A stretch of DNA of 64,000 bases from Prorocentrum cordatum (taxonomy: Eukaryota; Sar; Dinophyceae; Prorocentrales; Prorocentraceae): positions 226,001-290,000 of the forward strand of contig CAUYUJ010003914.1 in the NCBI GenBank assembly GCA_963575745.1, written 5' to 3'. Below are positions 41,266 through 52,261 of this stretch, in pieces; the first letter of the stretch is position 1; every line of letters starts with the position of its first letter. Both the position numbers and the translations under genes were made by a program. Under the pieces are notes generated by a model. The model ran no database searches. It saw only the letters and a program-made list of their open reading frames with translations, and was not told where the DNA came from.

Positions 41266-42000
41266 GCCCCATGCCCCGCAGCCGGGGCGATCCTCTCAAC
41301 AAGCGCGCCTGCAGACCACCGCCACGGCCTCGAGTCCTTGCCTCGGCTCGACGGCACCACGGCGGCCTCCCCCAACGGAGCTGCACCTGTTGGGCCCTCG
41401 CTCTGCATGGGGCGCCCTGCTTCCCAGAGCAGGCGCGGTCATCAGCACTTCTTGGCTCTCTGCGGCGGGCTGGGTCCAGCAAGCGGCCCCGCAAGCGGCG
41501 GGGCGCATCCGTGGCGAACATGGAGGCACCGGGGCGCAGGCGGGCGCGGGGGGCGAGGGAAAGCCGCGGGGACGGCCGCACAGAACCCTCAGACCTTCCA
41601 GACCTCCAGGATGTGCCTCGGAGCGAGCTCACAGCCACGACGCACACACACGCACACACACACACACACAGCACGACACGACACGACACGACACGACACG
41701 ACACGGAACGCACTGCGAGAGCGCAGGGCCACGTGCACCCACAGCGGCGGTGCAGGACGCCGCAGGCGCGGCCTCAGCAGCGTGCCGCCCTGCGGCCATC
41801 GGCACGGTCCTCTGCGCTCCCCGCTTGGCGCGAGGGGGGCGGCCACCGCCGCTGGCCCCTGGGCGCGGCGGCTCCCGCTTGCCGAGGCCCGCAGCCCGGA
41901 GTCGCCAGGGGCACTCTGCAGAGCTCTCCGGCCGTGGCACTCGTGCCGGAAGCCAGTCCCACGTCCTCCCCTCTACGCCACCCTCTCCATCCCTCTCTTC
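41266..42000. other. GC-rich unassigned sequence with an ACACG tract
   Basis: (CA)n then about seven ACACG pentamers at 41640-41705. Long frames are open in all directions from GC bias. No gene supported. Confidence 0.4.
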
Positions 42001-42004
42001 TCTA

Positions 42005-42130
42005 CCCTCCGCCTCCTCCTCCTCCTCCTCCCCCTCCTCCTCCTCCTCCTCCTCCTCCTCCTCCTCCTCCTCCTCCTCCTCCTCCTCCTCATCATCATCA
42101 TCATCATCATAATCATCATCATCATCATCG

Positions 42131-42201
<71 letters not shown>

Positions 42202-42215
42202 GCTCCCCATAATCA
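42005..42215. repeat. (TCC)n(ATC)n microsatellite
   Basis: TCC to about 42090, then ATC/CAT to about 42200. Confidence 0.97.
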
Positions 42216-42760
42216 TCACCACCACTACTACAACCACCACACCAACTGCCACCACCAACACCACAGTCATCATCATTATCAGTGTCATCAGCATCATCAT
42301 CAGCAGCATCATCATCCTCATCCCTATCCTCATCTAATCCTCATCCTGATCATCGTAATCGGCATCATCATCACCATCATCACAACCACCACCACCATCA
42401 CCGTCACCGTCACCGTCATCAGCATCGTCATCATCATCATCATCATCATCAGCATCATCAGCATCATCAACAGCATCATCACCATCACCATCACCGTCAC
42501 CATCAACATAAACATCACCCTCATCACCATCCTCATCCTCATCAGCATCATCATCAACATCCTCCTCATCCTCTTCCTCGCCCTCCTCCTCCTCATCATG
42601 ATGTTCCTCTTCCTCCTCCTCACGCTTACGCTCACGGCTATAGGGTGCGATTCAAACGCAGCCATCATCCTCCTCCTCCTCCTCCTCCTCCTCCTCCTCC
42701 TCCTCATCCTCCAACTCCTCCTCGTCCACCTCCTCCTCGTCACCGTCACCATCATCCCTC
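42216..42760. repeat. Degenerate CAT/CAC/CTC domain
   Basis: Imperfect ATC, ACC and CTC triplets, with a short unique break at 42625-42660 ('cggctatagggtgcgattca') that recurs in variant form at about 42800 and 42960 ('atggctatagggtt'). This gives a ~160-bp spacing of the break motif. Confidence 0.85.
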
Positions 42761-43830
42761 CCTCTTCGCTGTACTCCTCCTCCGTCTCACGCTCATGTTG
42801 ATGGCTGTAGGGTTCAGGTAGAAAGCAGCCGTCCTCATCCTCCTCATTCGATTCACACTATCCTCTCCTCCTCCTCCTCCTCGCCACCACCACCAACATC
42901 ACCCCTTCCCACCTCGATACTCTAAGCCTCCTCCTTCTCCTCCTCCTCTCGCTCACGCTGATGGCTATAGGGTTATGTTCGAACGCGGCCGTCCTCCTCC
43001 TGCTTCTCCTCCTCCTCCTTCTACTCCGATTCCTACTCCTCCCCCGCCTCCTCCTCACAACCACCAGCACTCCTGCCTCCTCGCGGTACGCATCCTCCCT
43101 GTCGCGCACCCAGCCGGGTCGGTAGGGCGGGCCGGGCGGTTCGCGTGAGACTTCCTCGCAGTGCATATGGTTCTAAAATATGGGATCTGCAACGGGCCGT
43201 TTTCAACATGAGGCTTTCGCCTACGCGCCGCACACATTCGCCTTGAAATCCCCTCAGCCATATGGGCGTGTTTGGTCTGTCGAGGTTCCTCTTCCAGCCC
43301 CCTGTCTTCCCATTTGTGGAGAGGTCTACCTCTCCCCCTGCCCCCCTCCCCCTGGACCTGAACGGGGGGGGGTCGCGACGCATTAGAACGTCCAAGCAGG
43401 CCCGTGCGAGAATGCGCACATCATTGACTCGACTCAGATAATAACCACAATTCCGCCTCCTGGACACACGCAGGACATCCGCAGCGACTCCGAGCGGCAT
43501 CCAAAAGGCCTCTGGCATTTCTCCTCGCCCTCCTCCTCTTCGTCCTCCTCCGCTTCCTCCTCCTCCACTCTTCCGCATGTGTGTCCTCGTCTCCTCACCC
43601 ATCCTCCCCCTCCCCCTCCCCCTCCTCCTCCGATTCCGCCTCCATCCTCTCCCCTATCTTAGGGTACGGCGGCTTCCGCAGCCCGTTTTTACTACAAAAT
43701 TGCAAAGTGGGAAAGTCAGCCGACCCCTTCCGTGTGGGTCTCTAGGCGTGTGGGACTGTTCCCCCCCATATTCCCCCCCAAGGAACTCGATGTTGACCCC
43801 CCCCCCGGGCCCAGCACGACCCCCTGTTGA
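42761..43830. other. Unassigned, partly pyrimidine-rich
   Basis: CTCCTCC words at 42850-43050 and 43520-43660 with recurring 'gctcacgctgatggctatag' breaks. 43060-43510 is unique with no supported gene. Confidence 0.35.
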
Positions 43831-44478
43831 ACGCGTCACGGGGGAACGGAGGGCCTCACAACGGGCCGAGAGGGCCCCAAGGGGACCCCAAGACGGTCCA
43901 AGAGGGCCCCGAATCGCCGAAAGATCGAGCCGAGATGCCCACGATGGCATCCAGACGGCCCAAGATGCCTTCAAAACGCTCCCAGAGACCTCCAACAGCC
44001 CCCCCACGAGGGCCCTAAGAAACACACATGTTCCCATTCCCTCGGGACAACCTATGACTTTAGCACATTCGCCTCTTGGGCTTTCACTGCGACCACGATG
44101 GCCCAAGAGGCTTCCAAGATCGACTCCAAACGGCCCAGGCAGCCCACAAGATGGCTCCCAGACGGCCCAAGAGGGCCCCAAGACGGCCCAATAAACCTCC
44201 GAGACGCCCCAGAAGGGCCCCAGAACGGCGTTCAGATTGGGCCCAGAGGGGAAACCGAACGGACATTTCGAGCCTTCGGCCCCAAGACGCCCCCAGGTTG
44301 CCCAAAGAAGCCCCCAGAGAACCCCGAGGGGGCTCCAAAAAAAACCCACAAGGCCTCCACGAGGCCACCAAGAGGTCCAACAACTGCTTCCAGGACGCTC
44401 CCGAGGGGCCTCCCACGAGACCCATCAACCATCCGATTGGCCTCAGCCCCAAAACCCAGGCACGGTGGCGGGGCGCTT
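43830..44478. repeat. Family F large repeat, copy 2
   Basis: Units such as 'cccaagacggcccaat' and 'ccaagaggtcc'. Landmarks are 'gaatcgccgaaagatcgagc' (43911), 'cggacatttcgagccttcgg' (44258) and the right end 'cccaggcacggtggcggggc' (44455). Same order as in the 62.5-63.4 kb copy. Confidence 0.85.
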
Positions 44479-44489
44479 TCCTCCTTCGC

Positions 44490-45045
44490 CTCCTCCTCCT
44501 CCTCCTCCTCCTCCTCCTCCTCCTCCTCCTCCTCATCCTTCTCCTCCTCCTCCTCCTCCTCCTCCTCCTCCTCCTCCTCCTCCTCCTACTACTACTACTA
44601 CTACTACTACTACCCCTCCGCCTCCGCCTCCTCCTCCTCCTCCTCCTCCTCCTCCTGCTCCTCCTCCTCCTCCCCTCCGCCTTCGCCTGCTCCTCCTCTT
44701 CCACCTCCTCCTCCTTCTTCTCCTCCCCCTCCTCCTCCCTCGCCTCCTCCTCCTCCTCCTCCTCCTCCTCCTCCTCCTCCACCTCCGCCTCCTCCGCCTC
44801 CTCCTCCCCTCCTCCTCTCCCTCCTCCAACTCCTCCTCCTCCTCCTCCTCCTCCTCCTCCTCCTCCTCCTCCTCCTCCTCCTCCCCTCCTCCTCCTCCTC
44901 CTCCTCCTCCTCCTCCTCCTCCTCCTCCTCCTCCTCTCCTCCTCCTCCTCCCCCCTCCTCCCCTCCTCCCCCTCCTCCCTCCACCTCCTCCTCCTCCTCC
45001 TCCTCCTCCTCCTCCTCCTCCTCCTCCTCCTCCTCCTCCTCCTCG
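44490..45045. repeat. ~550-bp (TCC)n domain with an (ACT)n insert
   Basis: Almost unbroken TCC/CTCC pyrimidine tract. Nine ACT units at 44587-44614. It ends sharply at a GC-rich unique island (45046-45195). Confidence 0.97.
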
Positions 45046-45204
45046 GACGACGACGGGCAGCTCCGCCTGCAGCTGCTGCGCCTTGACAGGGCCGTGCCGC
45101 CGCTCGCCCCGCTCCTCCCCCCACCACTCGAGGACCAGCGGGTCCTTGGCGGGCGGGGGGCTGCCAGGCAGGGAAGGAGGGGCAAGTAAGGAGGGGGTTG
45201 GAGG

Positions 45205-45532
45205 GAGGAGGAGGAGGAGGAGGAGGAGAAGGAGGAGGAGGAGGAAGAGGATGTGGGAGGAGGAGGAGGAGGAGGCGGAGGAGGAGGAGGAGGAGAGGAG
45301 GAGGAGGAGAAGAGGAGGAGGAGGAGGAGGAGAAGCGACGGGTTAGGAGGGTTTGGGAGGTAGGAGAGGGAGGGGCCCGGGGGGAAGGAAGGCAGGATTG
45401 GGAGGGGGGATGGGTTGGGAGGGAGGGTGGAGGAGAAATAGGAGGAGGAGGAGAAATAGGAGGAAGAGGAGGAGGAGCAGCAGGAGCTGGCGGAGGAGGA
45501 GGAGGAGGAGGAGGAGGAGGAGGAGGAGCTCA
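45205..45532. repeat. (GGA)n domain
   Basis: Purine tracts at 45205-45340 and 45425-45532 around a GGGA-rich link. Opposite strand polarity to the 44.5-45.0 kb tract. Confidence 0.95.
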
Positions 45533-45539
45533 CGTAGCG

Positions 45540-46260
45540 TAAGGGGGATAAGGATGAGTGGCAAGGAGGGGCGAGGAAGAAGGGAGGAGCGGAGGAGGAG
45601 GGAGAACGAAGAGGTGCTCAGAGGCCTCCTCCTCCTCCCACTCCTCCTCACCCTCTTTATCATCCGCCTCCTCCTCCTCATCCTCCTCCTCCTTGCCTCT
45701 TCGCCCCATCCACCTCCTCTCTCCAGCATGATACCCGTACTCCCCTCCATCATGCTCCCTTCTCGTCCACCCTCATTTCCATGTATCCGTTTGTCTCAAC
45801 AGTACGACCAATAATGTAATTCACCATCCCCCTCCCTCTCTTACTCGTCCTGCGCACCTGCTCATGCTAGTCCGACTTCTCCTCGTCCTCCTCCAACTAC
45901 ACCTCCTCTCTGATTCCTCCTTCCTCCTGCTCCTCTTCACTTCTATCTCCTCCTCCTTCCTGATTCCTCCTTCCTCCTGTGCCTCCTGTTCATCATCCAC
46001 CTGCTGCTCCTCCGTCCTGATTCCTCCTAATACTTCTCCTCCTCTCCCCTCCGCTCGCGCTCTCGCGCGCGCAAAGAGTGCGCCAGAGGAGAGGAGGCGG
46101 AGGAGCGACGTAGCTGCCCTCATAAGCAACACGCAGCCACGTACCGTGTTGACACGGAGCTCAACACGTAGTCTGATAAACGCAGGCCAGGCGCGCCAAA
46201 ATGTGGGCCAACGCGTGCCGAGGCAACGCGCAGCGTGGTGACCCGGACGTCTTGTACACC
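45540..46260. other. Pyrimidine-rich low-complexity sequence
   Basis: Irregular CCTCCT and 'ttcctcct' words to about 46050. 'gattcctccttcctcctg' recurs at 45910, 45960 and 46018. No gene supported. Confidence 0.4.
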
Positions 46261-46453
46261 GCCCGGGGGGAAGTGAGATGGGGCGGACCTTCTCAGAAGG
46301 CTCGGAAGTTCCCCGGCCTTCTGAGAGGTTGTCTAAGCCTTCCCAGAGACGCAGAAAACTTCTCAGGAGGCCAGAGTCAGGGGGCTTCTGGGAAGTCCCG
46401 CCGCCTTCTGAGAAGGCCTTCTCCTTCTCACTTACCTCCCTCGCTCGCCGCCG
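46261..46453. mobile_element. Family H TIR element, copy 3
   Basis: The left end 'gggggaagtgaga' pairs with the right end 'tctccttctcacttacctccc'. The right boundary is 'ctcgctcgccgccg'. On the minus strand this copy begins GAG/GTAAGTGAGAAGG, a perfect splice-donor match directly after a coding-like frame. The other copies have GGAAGT at that point. Confidence 0.7.
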
Positions 46454-47110
46454 AAGCTGTGTGAGCTCAGCGATGCTACAGTCCACCCTCCCGGGCCCCC
46501 CGCTGGTGCGCAGGTCCTGGGAGCACTCCTCCCTTCCCCTTGAGATGCGAGCGCCCCGCCAGCCTTCCATTCCGGCGAGATCCCCGTTCCGAGAAATACC
46601 CAGAGCCAGGCCACGCTGACGACGATGTTGGTGGACGGCGATGTTGGGAGCCTGGACTCTGCGACGCCGAGCTCGCGCATCACAGGTTGCAGGAAAGCAG
46701 GACACCGCTTCCCTACGCTTAGGTTGGCCAAGACCCCCCCCACACAATACCGCAGCCTGCATCGCCGCGATCTGCATCGCCGTGGGCGTGCCCGCGGCAG
46801 AGATGAGAGGGCAGACGCGCTGAGCACGCGTCCAGCGAGCGCCCCGCTCTCGAAGAGATGCCGCCCCCCACACCTCTGTGTAGGAACAAGGAAAGGCGAC
46901 ACCAACACCAACAGGGCGAGGAGATGTGCGGAGGCAAAGGGGAACTCCCCCTCTTGCTCGAGACATCCCCAGCCTCCAGCTCGGAGAGGCATCGTGGACC
47001 TCCTCGCTGGCGGTGGGCCCCCTGGTGGTGCTGGTATCGCTCCTCCGCCCTCCGATCTGTGCAGCCGTTGCACAAATTCTTCAGGCCCACCGACACTGGC
47101 ACGAGGGGGT
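46454..47110 (-). CDS. Candidate exons, hypothetical protein
   Basis: A minus-strand frame after a strong acceptor ('tttccttgttcctacacag' at about 46884) reads VWGAASLRERGARWTRAQRV, PTAMQIAAMQAAVLCGGGLG and RTSGGPGRVDCSIAELTQLR, and runs to the family H donor-like boundary. Upstream, a frame with GPEEFVQRLHRSEGGGAIPA, or its alternative VGLKNLCNGCTDRRAEERYQ, may be another exon. Several frames are open, so exon choice is tentative. No family recognised. Confidence 0.3.
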
Positions 47111-47111
47111 C

Positions 47112-47339
47112 TCACACGCGAGCCCCGCTGTGCCAGTGAGCCGCCCTCCACCCACCGGACCGTTGCACACACGAAGACGCACGGTCGCGCAGCACGACGA
47201 ACTGCTGGGCGAGAGGGCTGCTTGGGAAAGAGGCCGCCCTCCGTGCAGCTGTGGCGACTTGTCTAAAAATGCGCGCGGTTTGAAACGCGTTTCCTCTCAA
47301 TCCGTGCAGCTGTCGCAAACGTTCTGGACGAATGCACAC
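47112..47339 (-). CDS. Candidate exon, hypothetical protein
   Basis: The minus frame reads ERLRQLHGLRGNAFQTARIF, RQVATAARRAASFPSSPLAQ and QFVVLRDRASSCVQRSGGW. It then stops at a TGA created by GTGTGAG, that is, inside a GTGAGA donor-like site. This is the same configuration as the intron at 9335. Probably the upstream neighbour of the 46.4-47.1 kb exons. Function unknown. Confidence 0.35.
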   Translation of the reverse strand: MCIRPERLRQLHGLRGNAFQTARIFRQVATAARRAASFPSSPLAQQFVVLRDRASSCVQRSGGWRAAHWHSGARV

Positions 47340-47540
47340 GGCGCTGAGGTCATCCGCCAGCCCCTTGTGGGCACACGGCTATGAAGCGCGCTCCTGTACT
47401 GCTGTCCCGTCTGATGTGTGTCGTTGATGCTTCTGTTGTCACAGTCCAGTCTCCATTGTACTGTCGACTCAGGCGGCCCGACCCTCACAAAAAGCCTGGG
47501 GGGGGGAGGTAGAGGAGGCAAAACCTGCATGCGCATTCAC

Positions 47541-47680
47541 CGTCGGAGCTCCGCGGGCGGGGATGTCTTGGATCGGCACCGGATCCCGATCCCTGGTGTG
47601 CGGAGCGCGCCAGGGGCGGCGCCAGAGGCGCCGCCAGGGAACCCAACGCAGATCCGAGTCATCCGCGTGGGCTTCGAGCC
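47541..47680. mobile_element. Family A fold-back element, copy 4 (degraded)
   Basis: Keeps the loop 'ggagcgcgccaggggcggcg' and the arms 'cttggatcggcaccgg' / 'cagatccgagtcatccgcg', with many mismatches. Confidence 0.6.
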
Positions 47681-47891
47681 CGCGGGGGCAGCACTCGCAA
47701 ATGGTCGCGGATCTTCTCCCCCGCTGATTGGCAGCGGGCGATCAGCCAGGCCAGCTGAGCTGCCTCTCGTCCACGCGGGCGGGGTGCGATGTTTGAGTGT
47801 CTCCTGCTCTTTCAGAGGAATCTCTGGAAGCCTCCGCAGGCCCGTGGGCCCCCCCCCCCTTCGAAAACCTCCGGCCTCCCCGCCCCTCTGG

Positions 47892-48124
47892 AGACCTCTG
47901 GGGGCCTCCTCGGCACAGTTCGAGGGAGGTGGGGATTACACATCACGGGAGAGCACGCAGACAAGTCTCTGGCCCAGGACTAATTCAAAGGAGGGCAGCG
48001 CCGAAGTAGACCTCTGGAAGCGCGGAGGCGCCTCGGGACACTCGATGGTCATTGGACGTCACATCACGGGCGAGCACGCAGACAAGCCTCGGATCCAGGA
48101 TCAATACAAATTTGAGGGCAGTGC
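47892..48124. repeat. ~117-bp tandem duplication
   Basis: 'acatcacgggagagcacgca' and 'gacaagtctctggcccagga' (47939-47985) recur as 'acatcacgggcgagcacgca' and 'gacaagcctcggatccagga' 120 bp on. The preceding 'gacctctgg' words also match. Confidence 0.75.
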
Positions 48125-48227
48125 TTCCCAGCCAGCGCGACTCGTTACAAGATGAGCCTTGGCATGCCGCGTGGATCTTGAGAAAAGAAAGACATGAACG
48201 TGGAGCAAACCCATTCGGCAGCGCACC

Positions 48228-48412
48228 GAGGGAGGAAGCATGAGGGGGCAAGCCTCCTCAGAAGGCGGCGGTGCTTCTCAGAAGCCCTCCGACATTATGA
48301 GAAGCTGCCCACGGCTTCGGAGAAGGGTTCGATCGAGAGCGTCTCCGAACACCGGGGGCCGTCAGGGCCTTCTGAGAAGGCCCGCCCACTCCACCTGCCC
48401 ACCGTGGGGTGA
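48228..48412. mobile_element. Family H TIR element, copy 4 (diverged)
   Basis: Contains 'cttctcagaagccctccgac', 'gagaagctgcccacggcttc' and 'ccttctgagaaggcccgccc'. Ends are less clear than in copies 2 and 3. Confidence 0.55.
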
Positions 48413-48850
48413 CGCCAGGGCACGAGGAAAGGCTGAGGCAGGCCAAGCCAGGCCGCTGTCCGAGATGCCATCTCGAGCAGCGCAGGTCACCCAGAAGTGG
48501 GGAGGAGATCTGCTGCACTAGTTGTACGCGCCCTGATTTGTCTCTCCCGCCCAGCCCACGGACGAGCACAACACGTTCTCGAACGCTCCTTAGAAGTCGT
48601 TCGCGCGACGAGGCCGGCCACTCCGAAAAAAACACCGGGCACCCCGCGTGAACTGCTGCCCCCTTCAGGGTACGTTCCACCGCAGAGCAGCGCCGCCACG
48701 CTAAAAAGCGGCAGCAGGTGTGGAGTGAAACCGTCAGGACGTGCAAGAAAGTCTCGGCAGAAGCGAGCGCAGCATTCCACCTCACAGGCCACTCCCTTCG
48801 GATGACAAAGAGGTGGGGGGCCGCTGAGGAGCTTGCATAACGGTTGCAAC
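48413..48850. other. Unassigned unique sequence
   Basis: No repeat or gene I can support. Confidence 0.3.
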
Positions 48851-48854
48851 TTTC

Positions 48855-49335
48855 GATGTGAATGCTGATTCGACTTCGACGTGCAATCCGATGTGCATCT
48901 CGATGTGCATTCGGATGTCAATTAGACTTGCACGTCGGTTCATGTCATTTGCATCTCGACATTCATTTCGACTTGCATGTCGACCTACAGCTCGATGTGC
49001 GTTCCGATGTGCATCTGGTTTGCACTCCGACTCGCATTCGAACGCTAATTAGTTAGGTATGCGGTTAGATTGTAGATAGAATGGGGGTTGCATTTCGATA
49101 CGCAGTCCGACGTGTAATGCGATTGCCGCTATTGGATTGCAATTCGAACTACGGTTCGAATTGTATGTACACGTGCGATGTTAATTGGATGTGCATTGCA
49201 TGTCGTACATCGATGTCCACTTCGATGTTGACTCCGATACGCATGTCCGATTGCAATCCATGTGCGAATACATGTGCATTTAGATCCGCATGTTGATTTG
49301 CACTTCCATGTGCAAACCGTTATACTTGAATTCGC
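48855..49335. repeat. Degenerate ~12-bp TTCGATGTGCAT repeat
   Basis: Words such as 'cgatgtgcatctcgatgtgc', 'ttcgacttgcatgtcgacc' and 'ttgcaattcgaactac' recur irregularly across 480 bp. Older and more diverged than the GGGACAACC block that follows directly. Confidence 0.7.
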
Positions 49336-49344
49336 ACTTCGAAT

Positions 49345-49740
49345 ACCATGGCCCACGGGACAACCGAAACACAACCCACTGGACAACCACAGGATAACCA
49401 ACCCATGGGACAACCCGCGGGACATCCCATGGGACAAACGTCGGACAACCTACGGGACAACCCACGGGACACCCATAAAACAAACACGGGACAACCCACG
49501 GGACATCCGTAAGACAAAATCCATGGGACAACTCACGGGACAAACTACGGAGCAATTCAGGGGACAACCCACTGGACAACCCACGGGAAAACGTTCGGAC
49601 AACACCCATGGGGACAACTCGCGAGACAACCACGGGACAAGTCACAAAACAACCCCAAAGACAACCCACGGACAAACAACACGGTACGACCGCGGAAAAC
49701 ACACGGAACAACCATGGGATCGCAACGGGCCACTGGACAA
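49345..49740. repeat. GGGACAACCCAC dodecamer minisatellite
   Basis: About 30 variants of 'cacgggacaacc' or 'catgggacaact', 11-15 bp each. Confidence 0.9.
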
Positions 49741-50299
49741 CCACGGCTAGCCACCGCGAGAAGGGATGGAACCTTCTTGCCACAGCCTTGGCGGAGCTAC
49801 CATCGGCCTTGCGCAACATCACCTCGCCTTTACGTACGGCACGAACCGAAGCCACAACCGACACCACGGTTGGGATCACGTCGCACCCACGCCACAAGAT
49901 GCGACAGCTGATGGCAGTGGCAAACATGGGCGAACGCGAAATTACTCCTAACCCATCCTTAGATATGATAAATCCAGCCCTTGCATGAGCATGCGCCGAT
50001 CTGCGTACATGCGGCCAGGGGGGAGGGGCGGATGGATCCCTCGCTGTGCTGAGGGATCAGGCAAAGCTTAAGCTGTACGGCCTTACCTACTGTAAAGCGC
50101 AGAGAGGTAACAACGGATGAAGGAGCTGAAAACTCCCGCGCACAAGACGTGCATGGACTTTATCCGCCACCGTGCCCCCCATGCACCTTGAGGGTACACG
50201 ACTGCCAAAGCCTGTCTGGTAGGGGTGTTCTGAATTCTAAACAGGTGCCGCCCCTCCCTCTACCTCGGGGACTCCTGCGTGCATCCCCTCACTGAGGCC
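49741..50299. other. Unassigned unique sequence
   Basis: No supported gene or repeat. Confidence 0.3.
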
Positions 50300-50625
50300 A
50301 TTTCCCCCGTGCCCGCTCGAGGATGGTGCTCTTCCCGCATGGCAACTAACGCCTACTCCCCCATTCCTCACGTGTCCGCCCGAGACTGGTGCACTTCAAG
50401 CATGCAAGTTGATGGCCAAACCTCAATTCCACGCGTACCCGCTCGAGGATGGTGCACTTCCGCATGGCAGCTGACTCCTAGGCCCCCAAACTACGCGTTT
50501 CCGCTCGAGAACCGTGCACTCCCCGCATGACTGCTAACTCCTAGGCCCCTGATCCCAGGCGCTCCCGCTCGAGGATCGTGTATTCCCCGCATTCCCAGGC
50601 GCTGCTCCCATGCGCTCCAGGGCCT
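50300..50625. repeat. Five-unit ~63-bp tandem repeat
   Basis: Landmark 'ccgctcgaggatggtgc' (variants) at about 50312, 50376, 50439, 50500 and 50564. Each is followed by 'ttcccgcatggcaactaac' and 'tcctaggcccc' variants. Confidence 0.88.
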
Positions 50626-50689
50626 CCCAAACTCCGGCCCCTTGTCAACAATGATGTATATGCGCCCCGAGCTTCCAAGACGGCCCGTG

Positions 50690-50870
50690 CAAGCAACCAA
50701 GGACACCACGATGGCCTAAGAGGCACCACCTACTGCCCCAAGGCGGCCCAAGAGGACATCACGTGGGACCCAAGACGGCCTTAGAAGGCCCGTCGACGGC
50801 CAAAAACTGTGCCACGACGGCCCCCAGACACCCACAACACCACCAAGGGGGCCCCAAGAGGGCCCAAATC
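50690..50870. repeat. Family F short array
   Basis: 'caagacggccttagaaggcc', 'ccaagagggccc' and similar units. Leads directly into the CAT domain. Confidence 0.7.
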
Positions 50871-50875
50871 ATCAT

Positions 50876-50913
<38 letters not shown>

Positions 50914-51980
50914 GCAGCATCAGCATCAGCATCAGCATCATCATCACCATCAGCAGGATCGTCATCAGCATCATCAGAATCGGTATTATCATCAGCATCA
51001 CCATATCGTCAACAACATCATAGCAACCGTCGTCATCACCAGCATTATCAACCTCATCATCATCAGCATCATCATTATGATCACCGTCGTCATCATAATC
51101 GTCAGCATCGTCGTCATCGTAATCCTCATCATCCTCATCATCATCAGCAGACGTGGCAGCAGCATCGTCATACCCATCATCGTCCTCATCATAAGCATCA
51201 TCATCATCATCCTCATCATCAGCATCGTCATCGTCATCAACATCAACATCAGCACGATCATCATCAGCATCATTACATATCATTAGCATCATCATCACCA
51301 TCAGCAGCATCATCAGCAGCATCTTCAGCATCATCATGAGCATCATGGTCATCATCCTCATCAACATCATCGTCGGGATAATCACTATCAACACCATCAC
51401 CATCATCATCCGCAACAGTATCATCACCATCAGCATCGGCAGCATCATCGACACCATCACCGTCAGCACCATCATCGCCACAACCATCATCATCGTCATC
51501 GTCATCAGCAGCATCACCATCATCATCATCATCATCATCATCATCACCACTACCACAATAATCACCAACACCATCATCGTCATCATCAGGCGAATCATCA
51601 TCAACAATATCGACGTCCTCGTCGTCATTGTGACCATCACCCTCATCCTCCTCCTCCTCCTCCTCCTCCTCATCATCATCATCATCATCATGATCATCAT
51701 CATCATCTTCATCATCACCGTCACCATCATCATCACCATCATCATTTAAATCACCATACAAATCATAATCAACGTTATCGTGATCGTCGTCGTTGACGTC
51801 ATCATCATCATGATCGTCATGATCGCCAGCATCATCGTCATCATCATCAGCATCAACATCATCAGTATCACCATCATCATCTTCGCCGTCGTAATCACCA
51901 TCACAACCATCATCATCACCATCATCATCATCAGCATCAGCATGTCATCATCACCATCATCATCACCAACATCATCATAG

Positions 51981-52062
<82 letters not shown>

Positions 52063-52075
52063 TAACGTCATCGCC
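50871..52075. repeat. 1.2-kb degenerate CAT domain
   Basis: Triplets CAT, CAG, CAC and CGT in phase for about 1.2 kb, ending in a nearly pure (ATC)n stretch at 51978-52063. Minus-strand frames encode Asp-rich and Met-rich runs. The phase is mostly kept, but no non-repeat peptide intervenes. Confidence 0.95.
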
Positions 52076-52261
52076 CCCATCATCCTCATACTCTTCATCC
52101 TCATCACGGCCCTCCCAAGCCTGGAGATACCAGGTGTCACACGTGACGGCCTCACGTGGCCCCTCGGACAGTGGCCACCCAGAAAGCTGGGCTGGTGCGG
52201 TGAGACTTGCCGCAGGCAGCTGGATAATGATTGCTGAAAACGCGGCGCAGGAGGCACCCAC
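52070..52261 (-). CDS. Candidate exon leading into a poly-Asp tract (hypothetical)
   Basis: The minus frame reads AIIIQLPAASLTAPAQLSGW, PLSEGPREAVTCDTWYLQAW and EGRDEDEEYEDDGGDDV, then poly-Asp from the (ATC)n tract. An acceptor-like 'cgccgcgttttcag' lies at about 52235. Upstream on the same strand, another frame (FRLRFRDQVGNLMAMATIQR, then VLSEW) may be the preceding exon. No family recognised. Confidence 0.3.

Noticed and set aside
44084-45127. 347-codon and similar frames of Arg, Glu, Ser or Leu
   Set aside because: They are direct translations of TCC/GGA repeats and family F.
45046-45195. GC-rich island between opposed TCC and GGA tracts as a possible exon
   Set aside because: About 150 bp is open in several frames with no splice context or distinctive peptide.
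49345-49740. GGGACAACC array considered as spaced repeats
   Set aside because: Units are contiguous and variable in length, with no conserved repeat-spacer pattern.
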